NCBI GenBank assembly: GCA_040766655.1
Contig: JAXGQB010000011.1
Span: forward strand, 1 to 64,000
DNA: 64,000 nt
Source: JALOOB01 sp040766655
Lineage (GTDB): Bacteria; Chloroflexota; Anaerolineae; CG2-30-64-16
Direction of reading: 5' to 3'
Position 1 is the stretch's first letter. Every line of letters begins with the position of its first letter. Shown here piece after piece: positions 26,091-35,119 of this stretch. The notes under the pieces were generated by a model. The model had not been told where the DNA came from. It made no database searches and was given only the letters and a program-made list of their open reading frames with translations. A program made the position numbers and the translations under genes.

Positions 26091-26735
26091 GTGGGTCGAA
26101 AAGTACATCCCATTGGCTTTCGCCTGGGCACAACGGAGAATCATCGCTCTCGCTGGTTCGCTGAGGGCAAAGAATACACCAACCTGGTCGCTGAGGACCG
26201 CCGAATCCGCAACGTCGTGCTGACGGCACTGCCCGACGCACAGATCTCGCGGGTCGACATCGAGCGGTTCCCGCCCAATCAGATTCGGGTTGCCGTGCAT
26301 ACGGCGAAGCCTGGCGTCATCATCGGCCGCAGGGGCGCGACGGTTAATCAGTTGCGCACCGATCTTCAGAATGCGACCGGCAAGCGTGTCAAGCTTGACA
26401 TCGTGGAAATCGAGAAGCCCGAGCTGGATTCGTTCCTGGTTGCGCGCAGCATTGCCGACCAACTGGGCCGGCGCATTTCGCACAAGCGGGCCATGAAGCA
26501 GGCCGTGCTGCGCGCCCTCAAGGGCGGCGCTCAGGGCTGCATGATTCGCTGTGGCGGCCGTCTGGCCGGGTCCGAGATGGCGCGTGTCGAGACCGTGCGC
26601 GAGGGGCGCGTTCCGCGCCACACCTTGCGCGCTGAGATCGATTATGCCAGGGAAGAGGCGCTGACCACCTTCGGCCGGATCGGCATCAAGGTGTGGATCT
26701 ACAAGGGCGAGCGTCTGCCCGGTGCTGTGGATTGA
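26091..26735 (+). CDS. rpsC: 30S ribosomal protein S3
   Basis: 214 residues starting at GTG (26091), supported by AGGAGG 4 nt upstream and the family opening GRKVHPIGFRLG. An earlier in-frame ATG would run through that ribosome-binding site. It contains the KH domain (GVIIGRRGATVNQLR) and the S3 C-terminal block (YAREEALTTFGRIGIKVWIYKGE). S3 shapes the mRNA entry channel. Confidence 0.97.
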   Translation: MGRKVHPIGFRLGTTENHRSRWFAEGKEYTNLVAEDRRIRNVVLTALPDAQISRVDIERFPPNQIRVAVHTAKPGVIIGRRGATVNQLRTDLQNATGKRVKLDIVEIEKPELDSFLVARSIADQLGRRISHKRAMKQAVLRALKGGAQGCMIRCGGRLAGSEMARVETVREGRVPRHTLRAEIDYAREEALTTFGRIGIKVWIYKGERLPGAVD

Positions 26736-26824
26736 CGATCGATGGTTGAAGAGTCGCCCTAGGCGCCCGAGGGCAGCTTGAGGGCAGACCCTTCGATCGG
26801 AGATCCGAACAGGAGTTTGTAACC

Positions 26825-27247
26825 ATGTTAATGCCTAAGCGTGTGAAATATCGTAAGCAGCACCGTGGGCGGCGCAAGGGCCTGGCCAGCCGAGGCAACG
26901 AGGTGAGCTTCGGCGAGTTCGGGCTCCAGGCGCTGGAAGCCGTGTGGCTGAACAGCCGCCAGATCGAAGCTGCCCGTCGTGCCATCGTGCGCTACCTGCG
27001 CCGTGGTGGGAAGCTGTGGATTCGCGTTTTCCCGGATCACCCGGTGACGAAGCGGCCGGCTGAAACCCGCATGGGTGGCGGCAAGGGTGCGGTGGAATAC
27101 TGGGCGGCCGTTGTGCGGCCCGGGCTGATGTTGTTTGAAGTGGCGGGCGTGACAGAAGACGAGGCGCGGGAAGCGATGCGGCTGGCGTCGCAGAAGCTGC
27201 CCATTCCGACTCAGTTTGTTCGCCGCGAGCTGGGGGAGCAAGCATAA
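26825..27247 (+). CDS. rplP: 50S ribosomal protein L16
   Basis: 140 residues, needed for A-site tRNA placement and late 50S assembly. It opens MLMPKRVKYRKQHRGRRKG and contains VFPDHPVTKRPAETRMGGGKG, the region whose conserved Arg is hydroxylated in E. coli. AGGAG lies 9 nt before the ATG. The stop is one nucleotide before rpmC. Confidence 0.97.
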   Translation: MLMPKRVKYRKQHRGRRKGLASRGNEVSFGEFGLQALEAVWLNSRQIEAARRAIVRYLRRGGKLWIRVFPDHPVTKRPAETRMGGGKGAVEYWAAVVRPGLMLFEVAGVTEDEAREAMRLASQKLPIPTQFVRRELGEQA

Positions 27248-27248
27248 G

Positions 27249-27461
27249 ATGCGCGCAAATGAAATTCGTAATCTGAGCGAGGTCGAAGTGGCTCGCAAGT
27301 TGGACGAGGCGCATCAGGAGCTGTTCAATCTGCGCTTTCAGTACTCGACGGGCCAGCTGAAGAACACGGCTCGCCTGAGCGAGGTCAAGCGTGAGATCGC
27401 CCGGCTTCGTACCATCCTGCGCGAGCGCGAGTTGGCCGCGGCCCGAGGAGAGAACTCATGA
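27249..27461 (+). CDS. rpmC: 50S ribosomal protein L29
   Basis: 70 residues, two long helices next to the tunnel exit. The start ATG at 27249 is chosen because the product then opens MRANEIRNLSEVE, as in the family, and couples to the rplP stop one base away. It overlaps the rpsQ start in an ATGA arrangement. Confidence 0.95.
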   Translation: MRANEIRNLSEVEVARKLDEAHQELFNLRFQYSTGQLKNTARLSEVKREIARLRTILRERELAAARGENS

Positions 27462-27802
27462 CAACCGAAACGACAAGCAGCACTGAGGCGCCGTTCAGCC
27501 GCAAGGGCAAGCGCCTGACAGGCCGAGTTGTCAGCACCAAGATGCAAAAGACCGTCGTCGTCGAGGTCGAGCGAACCCGCCGCCATCCGCTGTATGGCAA
27601 GGTCATTCGCGTGCATAAGCACTACAAGGCTCACGACGAGAACAATGACTGCCAGGTGGGCGACCAGGTGCAGATTGCCGAGACTCGGCCGTACAGCAAG
27701 GACAAGCACTACCGCGTGGAAGCGATCCTGAATCGCGCTGCGCAAATCGACAGGGCCCCGCTGACAGCGTCGCAGGACGTTGAAGCACAGGCGCAAGGGT
27801 AA
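27458..27802 (+). CDS. rpsQ: 30S ribosomal protein S17
   Basis: 114 residues. The OB-fold S17 core (RVVSTKMQKTVVVEVER...HKHYKAHDENNDCQVGDQV) binds the 5' domain of 16S rRNA. A short acidic/Thr-rich N-terminal tail (about 20 residues) and a C-terminal tail extend it beyond the usual 85-90. Its ATG overlaps the rpmC stop. Confidence 0.95.
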   Translation: MTTETTSSTEAPFSRKGKRLTGRVVSTKMQKTVVVEVERTRRHPLYGKVIRVHKHYKAHDENNDCQVGDQVQIAETRPYSKDKHYRVEAILNRAAQIDRAPLTASQDVEAQAQG

Positions 27803-27810
27803 GGTGCATC

Positions 27811-28179
27811 ATGATCCAGCAGGAAACCAGGCTCAAAGTTGCCGACAACACCGGCGCCAAGGAAATTCTCTGCATTCGGGTCATGGGTGGATCCACCCGC
27901 CGGTATGCTCATCTTGGTGATGTGATCATCGCCACCGTGAAGCAGGCCGCACCGAATGGCTCGGTCAAAGAGGGTGAAGTTGTACGCGCCGTCGTGGTGC
28001 GCACGACCTACGCCCAGAAGCGCGCAGATGGCTCGTCGATTCGTTTCGACGACAATGCGGCAGTTATCATCGACCAGTTGCGGACGCCGCGTGGCACGCG
28101 TATCTTCGGGCCGGTGGCCCGCGAGCTGCGCGACCGCGGGTACATGCGCATTGTGTCGCTGGCGCCCGAGGTTCTGTAA
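27811..28179 (+). CDS. rplN: 50S ribosomal protein L14
   Basis: 122 residues, exactly the family length. The conserved opening MIQQETRLKVADNTGAKE and the block GTRIFGPVARELRD are present. L14 forms an intersubunit bridge and is the binding site for the silencing factor RsfS. Eight nucleotides separate it from rpsQ and ten from rplX. Confidence 0.98.
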   Translation: MIQQETRLKVADNTGAKEILCIRVMGGSTRRYAHLGDVIIATVKQAAPNGSVKEGEVVRAVVVRTTYAQKRADGSSIRFDDNAAVIIDQLRTPRGTRIFGPVARELRDRGYMRIVSLAPEVL

Positions 28180-28189
28180 GAGGTAAGGT

Positions 28190-28549
28190 ATGAACATCAG
28201 AAAAGGCGACAAAGTGGTGGTGATTTCGGGCGACGACCGCGGCAGCGAGGGCGAGGTGCAGCGCGTGATTCGTGCCAAGTGGGGCAAGGGTCGCAAGGCT
28301 GGCCAGCGCAAGATCGAGGGCGACCGCGTGGTGGTGGCCGGCGTCAACCTGATCAAGAAGCATCAGCGTCGCACGGGCAACGTCAACACCCAGTTCGGCA
28401 TCATCGAACGCGAGGCCCCACTGCACATCTCCAACGTGATGTTGGTGTGCCCGCGTTGCGGTCAGCCGACACGCGTCGGTCACACGATTCATGCTGATGG
28501 TTCACGCTCGCGCGCATGCAAGAAGTGCGGCGAGGGCATGGACGCATAA
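28190..28549 (+). CDS. rplX: 50S ribosomal protein L24
   Basis: 119 residues. The KOW motif (RKGDKVVVISGDDRGSEG) is followed by the L24 core that starts 50S folding. The C-terminal part has four cysteines in CPRCG and CKKCG spacing, a likely zinc ribbon found in a subset of bacterial L24 proteins. Confidence 0.97.
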   Translation: MNIRKGDKVVVISGDDRGSEGEVQRVIRAKWGKGRKAGQRKIEGDRVVVAGVNLIKKHQRRTGNVNTQFGIIEREAPLHISNVMLVCPRCGQPTRVGHTIHADGSRSRACKKCGEGMDA

Positions 28550-28648
28550 GGTCACGGGATGCGGCCGGCTGGCATCAGTCCGGTTTGCAGCCGGTGATCC
28601 AATCCGGATCAGGGCGCAGGGCGACCCTGTATAGGATGGGAGTAGGTC

Positions 28649-29197
28649 ATGGCAACAACGCATAGGATGTTAGAGCGGTACCGGAACGAAGTTGCGCCGG
28701 CGCTCGAGAAGGAATTCGGCTACGACAACGTCATGCAGGTGCCGAAGGTCGTCAAGGTCGTGTTGAACATCGGCATGGGCGAAGCACTGCAGAACGCCAA
28801 GAGCCTGGATGCTGCGGCCGGCGATCTGACGGCCATTGCGGGCCAGAAGCCCGTCTTCACCAAGGCGAAGAAATCCATCGCGAACTTCAAGCTGCGCGAG
28901 GGCAACACCATCGGCGTGACGGTGACGCTGCGGCAGGAGCGCATGTGGAGCTTTCTGGATCGCCTGATTGGCATCGCGCTGCCGCGGCTTCGTGACTTTC
29001 GGGGTATCAACCCGGACTCATTCGATGGTCATGGCAATTACAGCCTGGGTCTGAGAGAACAGCTGATGTTCCCGGAGATTCATTACGAGAAGGTCGACAA
29101 GATTCGTGGCATGGCGGTAACCGTGGTGACCACGGCCAAGACCGATGAGGAAGGCCGGCGGCTGCTTGAACTGCTCGGCATGCCGTTCCGAAAGTAG
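28649..29197 (+). CDS. rplE: 50S ribosomal protein L5
   Basis: 182 residues, the 5S rRNA-binding central protuberance protein. Family blocks: KVVKVVLNIGMG, TGQKP-type segment AIAGQKPVFTKAKKSIANFK, and RDFRGINPDSFDGHGNYSLG. It starts about 100 nt after rplX in a stretch that shows nothing else definite. Confidence 0.97.
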   Translation: MATTHRMLERYRNEVAPALEKEFGYDNVMQVPKVVKVVLNIGMGEALQNAKSLDAAAGDLTAIAGQKPVFTKAKKSIANFKLREGNTIGVTVTLRQERMWSFLDRLIGIALPRLRDFRGINPDSFDGHGNYSLGLREQLMFPEIHYEKVDKIRGMAVTVVTTAKTDEEGRRLLELLGMPFRK

Positions 29198-29208
29198 GAG
29201 GAGTTTCT

Positions 29209-29391
29209 GTGGCAAAGACTTGTATGCCGATTCGGGAACAGCGCCGCAAGTACGACGTGCGTGTGCGCAACCGCTGCAGCATGTGTGGCCGGCCGCGGGG
29301 TTACATGCGTCGCTTCGATCTGTGTCGCATCTGCTTCCGTGAACAGGCTTTGAAGGGCAACCTGCCCGGCGTGGTGAAGTCGAGCTGGTAA
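29209..29391 (+). CDS. rpsN: 30S ribosomal protein S14 type Z (zinc form)
   Basis: 60 residues starting at GTG. This is the short zinc-binding S14 with the cysteine pairs CSMCGR and CRICF, ending in the canonical VKSSW. GGAGG lies upstream. The longer cysteine-free S14 paralogue is not in the window. A 150-nt gap with a small GC hairpin precedes rpsH. Confidence 0.97.
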   Translation: MAKTCMPIREQRRKYDVRVRNRCSMCGRPRGYMRRFDLCRICFREQALKGNLPGVVKSSW

Positions 29392-29541
29392 CGAACCGGC
29401 GCACGCGCTCCTCCGTTTTGAGAGAGCGCGACGATCGCCGGATTGGGATGCGGAATCCCGGGTTGCGCTACCGCAGAGAGCATCGTGCTGCTCTGGCCAG
29501 GCCGCTGACACTGGGTGATCCGAACTCCGAAGGAGCAAGAA

Positions 29542-29937
29542 ATGATTAGTGATCCAATTGCCGATATGCTGACTCGCATCCGCAACGGCGCCTTGGTGCG
29601 GCACAAGCAAGTGGTCGTGCCTGGTTCGAAGGTCAAGCTCGCAGTGGCCCGGATCCTGAAGGATGAGGGATTCATCAAGGATTTCGAGATCACCAAGGAT
29701 GAGCCGCAGGCTCAGTTGCGCCTGGTGCTGAAGTACGATCGTGATCGTAAGTCAGTGATCACCGGGATGCAGCGGGTCAGCCGGCCTGGGCGGCGAGTCT
29801 ATGTCAAGCGCACCGATATCCCGTGGGTCCTCAGTGGCCTCGGGGTCGCCATTCTGAGCACGCCGCAAGGCATCATGTCGGACCAGAAGGCCCGCCGGCT
29901 CGGATTGGGCGGCGAGGTGCTCTGCTACGTTTGGTAG
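29542..29937 (+). CDS. rpsH: 30S ribosomal protein S8
   Basis: 131 residues from the ATG at 29542 (AAGGAG upstream, family start MISDPIADMLTRIRNG). S8 binds the central domain of 16S rRNA and in E. coli represses the spc operon. The C-terminal block STPQGIMSDQKARRLGLGGEVLCYVW is complete; it is given here only as a description of the last 25 or so residues. Confidence 0.97.
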   Translation: MISDPIADMLTRIRNGALVRHKQVVVPGSKVKLAVARILKDEGFIKDFEITKDEPQAQLRLVLKYDRDRKSVITGMQRVSRPGRRVYVKRTDIPWVLSGLGVAILSTPQGIMSDQKARRLGLGGEVLCYVW

Positions 29938-29948
29938 GAGGCAGGACT

Positions 29949-30512
29949 GTGTCGCGTATTGGAAAAATGCCCGTGGCGCTGCCGAAGGGCGTAAGCGTGA
30001 CGGTGGGTGAAGGCAATCTCATCACGGTCAAGGGGCCCAGGGGCCAGCTGCACCAGCAGTTTCCGCCTGCGATGACCTTCTCGATCGAGGGGGACGAAGT
30101 CCAGGTGGCCCGGCCGTCGGATGCTAAGAACCATCGTGCATTGCATGGTTTGAGCCGTGCCCTGCTGAACAACATGGTGACAGGCGTCAGCACTGGCTTC
30201 ACGCGTATCCTGGAAGTTGAGGGCGTCGGGTACCGCGCGGGCATACTCAACAAGAACCTGGTGGTCCTGGCGGGTTACTCGCACCCGGTCGAGCTCGTTC
30301 CGCCTCCGGGCATCGTCTTCGAGGTGGATAAGACCGGACGGGTCATCACGATTACCGGGAACGATAAGCAACTTGTGGGCCAGATGGCCGCGCACGTCCA
30401 CGACCTGCGGCCGCCCGAACCCTACAAGGGCAAAGGCATCCGCTACAGGGGCGAGAAGGTCCGCCAGAAGGCCGGCAAGAGCGGTAAAGTGGGCGGCAAG
30501 GGCAAGAAGTAA
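29949..30512 (+). CDS. rplF: 50S ribosomal protein L6
   Basis: 187 residues starting at GTG (29949) with AGGAGG upstream. The protein opens SRIGKMPVALPKGV as L6 does. It has the two related alpha/beta domains, with the second ending in RPPEPYKGKGIRYRGE. The C-terminus carries a Lys/Gly-rich tail. It sits near the GTPase-associated region of the 50S. Confidence 0.97.
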   Translation: MSRIGKMPVALPKGVSVTVGEGNLITVKGPRGQLHQQFPPAMTFSIEGDEVQVARPSDAKNHRALHGLSRALLNNMVTGVSTGFTRILEVEGVGYRAGILNKNLVVLAGYSHPVELVPPPGIVFEVDKTGRVITITGNDKQLVGQMAAHVHDLRPPEPYKGKGIRYRGEKVRQKAGKSGKVGGKGKK

Positions 30513-30530
30513 AGCGGAGGATCAAGGTCA

Positions 30531-30896
30531 ATGTCCGACAATACGAGTCTCGACGCCCGGAAGCGCCGGCATGAGCGCATTCGCAAGCATATTCACGGCA
30601 CGGCCGAGCGCCCTCGTCTGAATGTGTTTCGCAGCCTGGAGCACATCTATGCCCAGGTGATCGATGACGACATGGGCAACACATTGGTTGCCGCGTCAAC
30701 TGTGGATCCGGAATTGCGTGAGCAATTGAACGGCCTGAACAAGTCGCAACAGGCGAGCCAGGTGGGCCAGCTGGTGGCCCGCCGGGCCCTCGACAAGGGG
30801 CTGAAGAAGGTCGTGTTTGACCGCGGTGGTTATCCCTACCACGGCCGGGTGAAGGCTCTGGCCGACGGGGCGCGCGAGGGCGGGTTGGAGTTCTAG
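30531..30896 (+). CDS. rplR: 50S ribosomal protein L18
   Basis: 121 residues, a 5S rRNA partner of L5. Conserved elements are RLNVFRSLEHIYAQVIDD, VGQLVARRALDKG and the C-terminal VFDRGGYPYHGRVKALADGAREGGLEF pattern (only key parts matter: FDRGG, YHGR, AREGGL). rpsE follows 8 nt later. Confidence 0.96.
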   Translation: MSDNTSLDARKRRHERIRKHIHGTAERPRLNVFRSLEHIYAQVIDDDMGNTLVAASTVDPELREQLNGLNKSQQASQVGQLVARRALDKGLKKVVFDRGGYPYHGRVKALADGAREGGLEF

Positions 30897-30904
30897 GAGG
30901 ACCG

Positions 30905-31549
30905 ATGCCAGGTAAAGAACGAAATCAACGCGAGGGCGCAGGCCGCGATCAGCAAGCCGCACGGCCGGGAGGCCCTGGGGGCCAGAACCGGGACAGGCAG
31001 CGGCGCCCCCGTGAGCGTGAAGAAGAACGTGAGCAGCTCGATGAGCGTGTGGTGCATGTGGCACGCACATCGAAGGTTTTGAAGGGCGGCCGCCGGTTTG
31101 CCTTCCGGGCAGTGGTCGTCGTTGGCGACAATCACGGCCAGGTCGGTTTTGGCGTCGGCAAGGCGCGTGAGGTTCCGGAAGCCGTGCGCAAGGCCTCGGA
31201 GCACGCGCGCAATCACATGTACCGCGTCCCGATGGCCGGCACAACCATTCCGCACATCGCCTTGGGCGACTTCAGTGCTGCACGCGTGTTGCTGCGACCG
31301 GCATCGCCCGGGACCGGCGTGATCGCGGGCGGCGGCGTCCGTGCCGTGCTGGAAGCGGCGGGCATCCGGGACATCCTGACCAAGTCTCAGGGCAGCGCGA
31401 ACATCCTTAACGTCGTCGCTGCCACCTTCAAGGCGCTTGAGGCGCTGAAGAATCCTGAGGACGAGGCCAGGCGCCGTGGCCGGCCGGTGGAGGCGTTGAT
31501 GCCTTACTGGCTGCGTGGTGGAGGCAAAGATGCAGCAGAGCAATCCTGA
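30905..31549 (+). CDS. rpsE: 30S ribosomal protein S5
   Basis: 214 residues, longer than the usual about 165 because of a charged, Gln/Arg/Glu-rich, probably disordered N-terminal extension of about 45 residues. The S5 double-stranded-RNA-binding domain (VVGDNHGQVGFGVGKAREV) and the C-terminal domain with GTGVIAGGGVRAVLEAAGI are intact; this is the region where spectinomycin and ram mutations map in other bacteria. The end overlaps the rpmD start by 20 nt. Confidence 0.96.
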   Translation: MPGKERNQREGAGRDQQAARPGGPGGQNRDRQRRPREREEEREQLDERVVHVARTSKVLKGGRRFAFRAVVVVGDNHGQVGFGVGKAREVPEAVRKASEHARNHMYRVPMAGTTIPHIALGDFSAARVLLRPASPGTGVIAGGGVRAVLEAAGIRDILTKSQGSANILNVVAATFKALEALKNPEDEARRRGRPVEALMPYWLRGGGKDAAEQS

Positions 31550-31736
31550 CGCGAAGATGCTTCGCATCACCTATTCCACGAGTTCCATCGGCGTCAAGTT
31601 CGATCAGAAAGATACGGTGCGCCGCCTTGGTCTGCGGAAGCTTGGCCAGGCCGTGGAACTCCCGGATTCGCCGGTCGTGCGCGGGATGATCCACAAGGTG
31701 CGTCACCTGGTCACGGTCGAAGAGTTTGAGGCGTAA
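31530..31736 (+). CDS. rpmD: 50S ribosomal protein L30
   Basis: 68 residues from the ATG at 31530, which lies inside the end of rpsE and has GGAGG upstream. The L30 core is clear: RITYSTSSIGVKFDQKDTVRRLGL and a late MIHKVRHLVTVEE. It has about 8 extra N-terminal residues. The TAA stop overlaps the rplO start (TAATG). Confidence 0.94.
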   Translation: MQQSNPDAKMLRITYSTSSIGVKFDQKDTVRRLGLRKLGQAVELPDSPVVRGMIHKVRHLVTVEEFEA

Positions 31737-32188
31737 TGATGAAGCAGAATGATTTGCAGCCAGTCCCTGGCTCAAATAAGAAGCGCACTCGGTCGGGCCG
31801 AGGTATCTCCGCCGGTCGCGGCAAGACGGCCGGACGGGGCACCAAGGGCCAGAACAGTCGCTCCGGCGGCTCGAAGCGTCCGTACTTCGAGGGCGGCCAG
31901 CTGCCGCTCGTGCGGCGCCTGCCACACCTGCGTGGGTTCAAGAACCTGTGGCGCATCGAGTATGCCCCGGTGAACGTTGCGCGCCTGAACGTGTTTCCCG
32001 AAGGCGCGGACGTCGGTCCGGAATTGATGGCGGCTGCCGGCGTGATCAAGGGCTCCGGCCCTGTGAAGATTCTGGGCGAGGGCGATCTCACGGTCGCGAT
32101 CACTGTTCGAGCGCACAAGTTCTCAGACACTGCCCGCCAGAAGATCGAAGCTGCGGGCGGCACCGTTCAGGAATTGACCCTGGAATAA
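31736..32188 (+). CDS. rplO: 50S ribosomal protein L15
   Basis: 150 residues. The Gly/Arg-rich N-terminal tail (RGISAGRGKTAGRGTKGQ) that threads into 23S rRNA is followed by the globular domain. The start overlaps the rpmD stop. secY follows after 48 nt, as in most bacteria. Confidence 0.97.
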   Translation: MMKQNDLQPVPGSNKKRTRSGRGISAGRGKTAGRGTKGQNSRSGGSKRPYFEGGQLPLVRRLPHLRGFKNLWRIEYAPVNVARLNVFPEGADVGPELMAAAGVIKGSGPVKILGEGDLTVAITVRAHKFSDTARQKIEAAGGTVQELTLE

Positions 32189-32236
32189 GGCCATGTAGGA
32201 CAGGCTGGTGAGGTCTGTCCCGACGGAGAGAGTACG

Positions 32237-33574
32237 ATGCTTGAAGCCGTTCGTAACGCGTTCCGGCTGCCAGACTTACGCCGCAAGCTGCTCGTCACCC
32301 TGGGCATCCTGGTGATCTATCGCTTGATGTCGCACATCCCGGTTCCGGGCGTCGACCGTCAGGCGCTGAGCACGCTTTTCGGCTCAAATCAGCTGCTCGG
32401 CCTGCTCAACCTGCTCTCGGGTGGGGCGCTGCAGAACTTCTCGGTGATGGCGATGGGGGTGTATCCCTACATCACGGCATCGATTATCGTTCAGCTGCTC
32501 ATCCCGATCGTCCCGGCCTGGCAGGAGCTGCAGAAGGAAGGGGAGTCCGGTCGCAACCGGCTCAACCAGTATACCAACTGGCTCACGATCCCGTTGGCAG
32601 TGCTCCAGGCGTTCGGCCAGTCGTCGTTGTTGGCCCAGTCGAGCGGTGGGTCCGGCCCTGTGCTGACCAAGTTCGGTTTTGCGAACTACCCGCTCCAGAC
32701 CATCACGATCCTGATCTCGCTGACCGCGGGCACCATGCTTGCGATGTGGTTGGGGCAGTTGATTACCCAACAGGGCATCGGCAACGGCGTCTCGATCATC
32801 ATCTTCGGCGGCATCATTGCCGCGATGCCCCAGAACATCGTCCAGACGACGGTCCAGGGCGGCATCGGGCAGTTGCTCGTCTTCATCCTGGTGACGATCC
32901 TGACCGTCGCGGTGATTGTCATCGTGCAGGAGGGTCAGCGCCGCATTCCTGTTCAGTATGGCAAGCGGGTGCGCGCCATGCGGGGCAACAAGCTCATGGT
33001 GGTTGGTGGGCAGAGCACGCACGTGCCGATGCGCGTTAACTCAGCAGGCATGATCCCGCTGATCTTCGCGTCGTCCATGCTGATCTTTCCCAGCACCATT
33101 GCGAGTTACTTCGTGAACTCGACGTCCGCCTTCGTGAGAAGTGTGTCGAATTTCTTCTACAACTTCTTCACGCCGGCCAACGGCTGGTACTGGATCATGT
33201 ACTTCCTGCTGGTCATCGCATTCACGTATTTCTATACGGATGTGATCTTCCGGCAGCAGAACCTGCCTGAGACGCTGCAGCGACAGGGCGGGTTCATCCC
33301 GGGCATCCGCCCAGGGCTGAACACCGAGAAGTACCTCAACACGGTGCTCTCTCGCATTACCCTGGTGGGCGCCCTGTTCCTGGGCTTCGTGGCGATCCTG
33401 CCGTGGCTGGTCCACCTGGTGTTCGGTGGCGCCAACTCCAGTGGGGCGGTGAGCGGCACGCTGCTCATCTCGAGCACGGGCCTGCTGATCGTCGTCGGTG
33501 TGGTGCTCGACACGATGAAGCAGCTTGAGGCGCAGTTGCTGATGCGTCACTACGAAGGCTTCATCCGGAAGTAG
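32237..33574 (+). CDS. secY: Preprotein translocase subunit SecY
   Basis: 445 residues, ten membrane helices, the channel of the Sec translocon in the cytoplasmic membrane. Diagnostic segments are present: helix 2 plug region (SGGALQNFSVMAMGVYPYI), QEGQRRIPVQYGKR in the C4 cytoplasmic loop that contacts SecA and the ribosome, and QQNLPETLQRQGGFIPGIRPG in C5. The secreted C25 peptidase and GHL10 protein in this window would be its clients (inference). An 89-nt gap with a 7-bp hairpin precedes adk. Confidence 0.98.
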   Translation: MLEAVRNAFRLPDLRRKLLVTLGILVIYRLMSHIPVPGVDRQALSTLFGSNQLLGLLNLLSGGALQNFSVMAMGVYPYITASIIVQLLIPIVPAWQELQKEGESGRNRLNQYTNWLTIPLAVLQAFGQSSLLAQSSGGSGPVLTKFGFANYPLQTITILISLTAGTMLAMWLGQLITQQGIGNGVSIIIFGGIIAAMPQNIVQTTVQGGIGQLLVFILVTILTVAVIVIVQEGQRRIPVQYGKRVRAMRGNKLMVVGGQSTHVPMRVNSAGMIPLIFASSMLIFPSTIASYFVNSTSAFVRSVSNFFYNFFTPANGWYWIMYFLLVIAFTYFYTDVIFRQQNLPETLQRQGGFIPGIRPGLNTEKYLNTVLSRITLVGALFLGFVAILPWLVHLVFGGANSSGAVSGTLLISSTGLLIVVGVVLDTMKQLEAQLLMRHYEGFIRK

Positions 33575-33663
33575 TGGCGTCGGTACAGGGGTGGATGTGG
33601 CCACTGACAGGTTTCGCCGTCAGTGTTCTGCACACGCCCCCTGGCTTGCGAGGCGGAGCAGAT

Positions 33664-34335
33664 ATGGTTGATCAAGCAAAGCCGTTGTTCATTGTCATGC
33701 TCGGAGCACCCGGCGCAGGCAAGGGCACCCAGGCGCGTCTGCTCTCTGAGGCCCTGGGCCTGCCGCAGGTCTCTTCCGGCGACATCTTCCGGGAGAACCT
33801 GAAGAATGAGACGGCCCTTGGCGTGTTGGCCAGGCAGTACATGGATAAGGGCGAGCTCGTGCCGGACGACGTGACCATCAACATGGTCATGGATCGGCTG
33901 AGCCGGCCCGATGCAGCGCAGGGCGTGGTGCTGGACGGGTTCCCGCGCACGCTAGCCCAGGCCGATGCGCTCGATCGGGCGCTCGAGGCCAAGGGGCTTC
34001 GCATCAGCGTGGCGCCGCTCCTTGAGGTGCGTGATGAGGCGGTGATTCAGCGATTGGCCGGCCGGCGGGTTTGCCGTGACTGCCAGGCGATGTATCATGT
34101 CGAATTCAGCCCGCCTCAAGTCGAGGGACGCTGTGACAAGTGCGGTGGCGAGCTGTACCGGCGCACGGACGACGATCCGGAGACCGTGCGGAACCGGCTG
34201 TTCGTCTACTATAAGCAGACGGCGCCGCTGATCGGCTACTACTATGCCAAGCGGCTGTTGGCCGGCTTGGATGGCGACCGGCCAGTGGAGCAGGTGCAGG
34301 CAGACCTGCTGTCGGTCGTGGCGGCTCGGGCATGA
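33664..34335 (+). CDS. adk: Adenylate kinase (zinc-lid form)
   Basis: Interconverts ATP+AMP and 2 ADP. 223 residues from the ATG at 33664; the family opening is VMLGAPGAGKGTQAR. The AMP-binding SSGDIFRENLK and DGFPRTLAQA are present. The LID domain has four cysteines (CRDCQ...CDKCGG), the zinc-binding long form typical of Gram-positive-like lineages. An in-frame start 90 nt earlier would add an unrelated extension. Coupled in order with secY and map. Confidence 0.97.
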   Translation: MVDQAKPLFIVMLGAPGAGKGTQARLLSEALGLPQVSSGDIFRENLKNETALGVLARQYMDKGELVPDDVTINMVMDRLSRPDAAQGVVLDGFPRTLAQADALDRALEAKGLRISVAPLLEVRDEAVIQRLAGRRVCRDCQAMYHVEFSPPQVEGRCDKCGGELYRRTDDDPETVRNRLFVYYKQTAPLIGYYYAKRLLAGLDGDRPVEQVQADLLSVVAARA

Positions 34336-34348
34336 TGCAGGCGTATCG

Positions 34349-35119
34349 ATGATCATTCTGAAGAGTCGATCAGAGATTGCTCTGATGCGGGAAGCGGGCA
34401 GGATCGTCGCCAGGGTGCACGACGCGATGCGTCAGATGGTGCGGCCGGGCGTCACAACTGCCGAGTTGGATGCCCGGGCTGAGGAGATCATCCGGCAGCA
34501 CGACGCCATCCCGACGTTCCTGGGATATCCGCATACGGGGAAGAACGACTACCCGGCTAGTATCTGCGCCTCGATCAACGCGGAGTTGGTACACGGGATC
34601 CCGAGTGCCGAGCGGTGGCTCGAGCCCGGCGACATCATCAGTATCGATGTCGGTGCGACCTACAAAGGCTGGGTCGGTGACTCCGCCTGGACCTATGCAG
34701 TCGGCAGCATAGATGCCGAGGCAGAGGCCCTGATGGCAGCCACCGAGGGCAGCCTGTGGGCAGGAATCGCGCAGGCGCATCCGGGCAACTTCCTGTCCGA
34801 CGTCTCGAGAGCTGTCGAGACGCACGTGGTGGAGCGCGGCTTCCACGTGGTCCGTGAGTATACGGGCCATGGCGTGGGACGCCAGATGCACGAGGAGCCG
34901 AACGTGCTCAACTATGTGCCGGCTGGCGCCGGCCGCGGCCCGAAGCTCAGGGCAGGCATGACCTTTGCCCTTGAGCCCATGGTCGGTGTTGGCACGTGGC
35001 GAACTAAAGTGGCGGGCGATGGCTGGTTAGTGACCATGGCCGACGGCAAACGCTCGGCGCATTTCGAGCACACGATCGCCGTGACTGATGGCGAACCAGA
35101 GCTGCTCACGGTTCTGTGA
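34349..35119 (+). CDS. map: Methionine aminopeptidase type I
   Basis: Removes initiator Met from nascent proteins. 256 residues from the ATG at 34349, 13 nt after adk. The five metal ligands of the pita-bread fold are visible: Asp in ISIDVGA, Asp in VGDSAW, His in TGHGVG, Glu in FALEPM and Glu in HFEHTI. The usual substrate-pocket His is in YPHTGKN. infA, normally the next gene, is missing; rpmJ follows 91 nt later. Confidence 0.97.
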   Translation: MIILKSRSEIALMREAGRIVARVHDAMRQMVRPGVTTAELDARAEEIIRQHDAIPTFLGYPHTGKNDYPASICASINAELVHGIPSAERWLEPGDIISIDVGATYKGWVGDSAWTYAVGSIDAEAEALMAATEGSLWAGIAQAHPGNFLSDVSRAVETHVVERGFHVVREYTGHGVGRQMHEEPNVLNYVPAGAGRGPKLRAGMTFALEPMVGVGTWRTKVAGDGWLVTMADGKRSAHFEHTIAVTDGEPELLTVL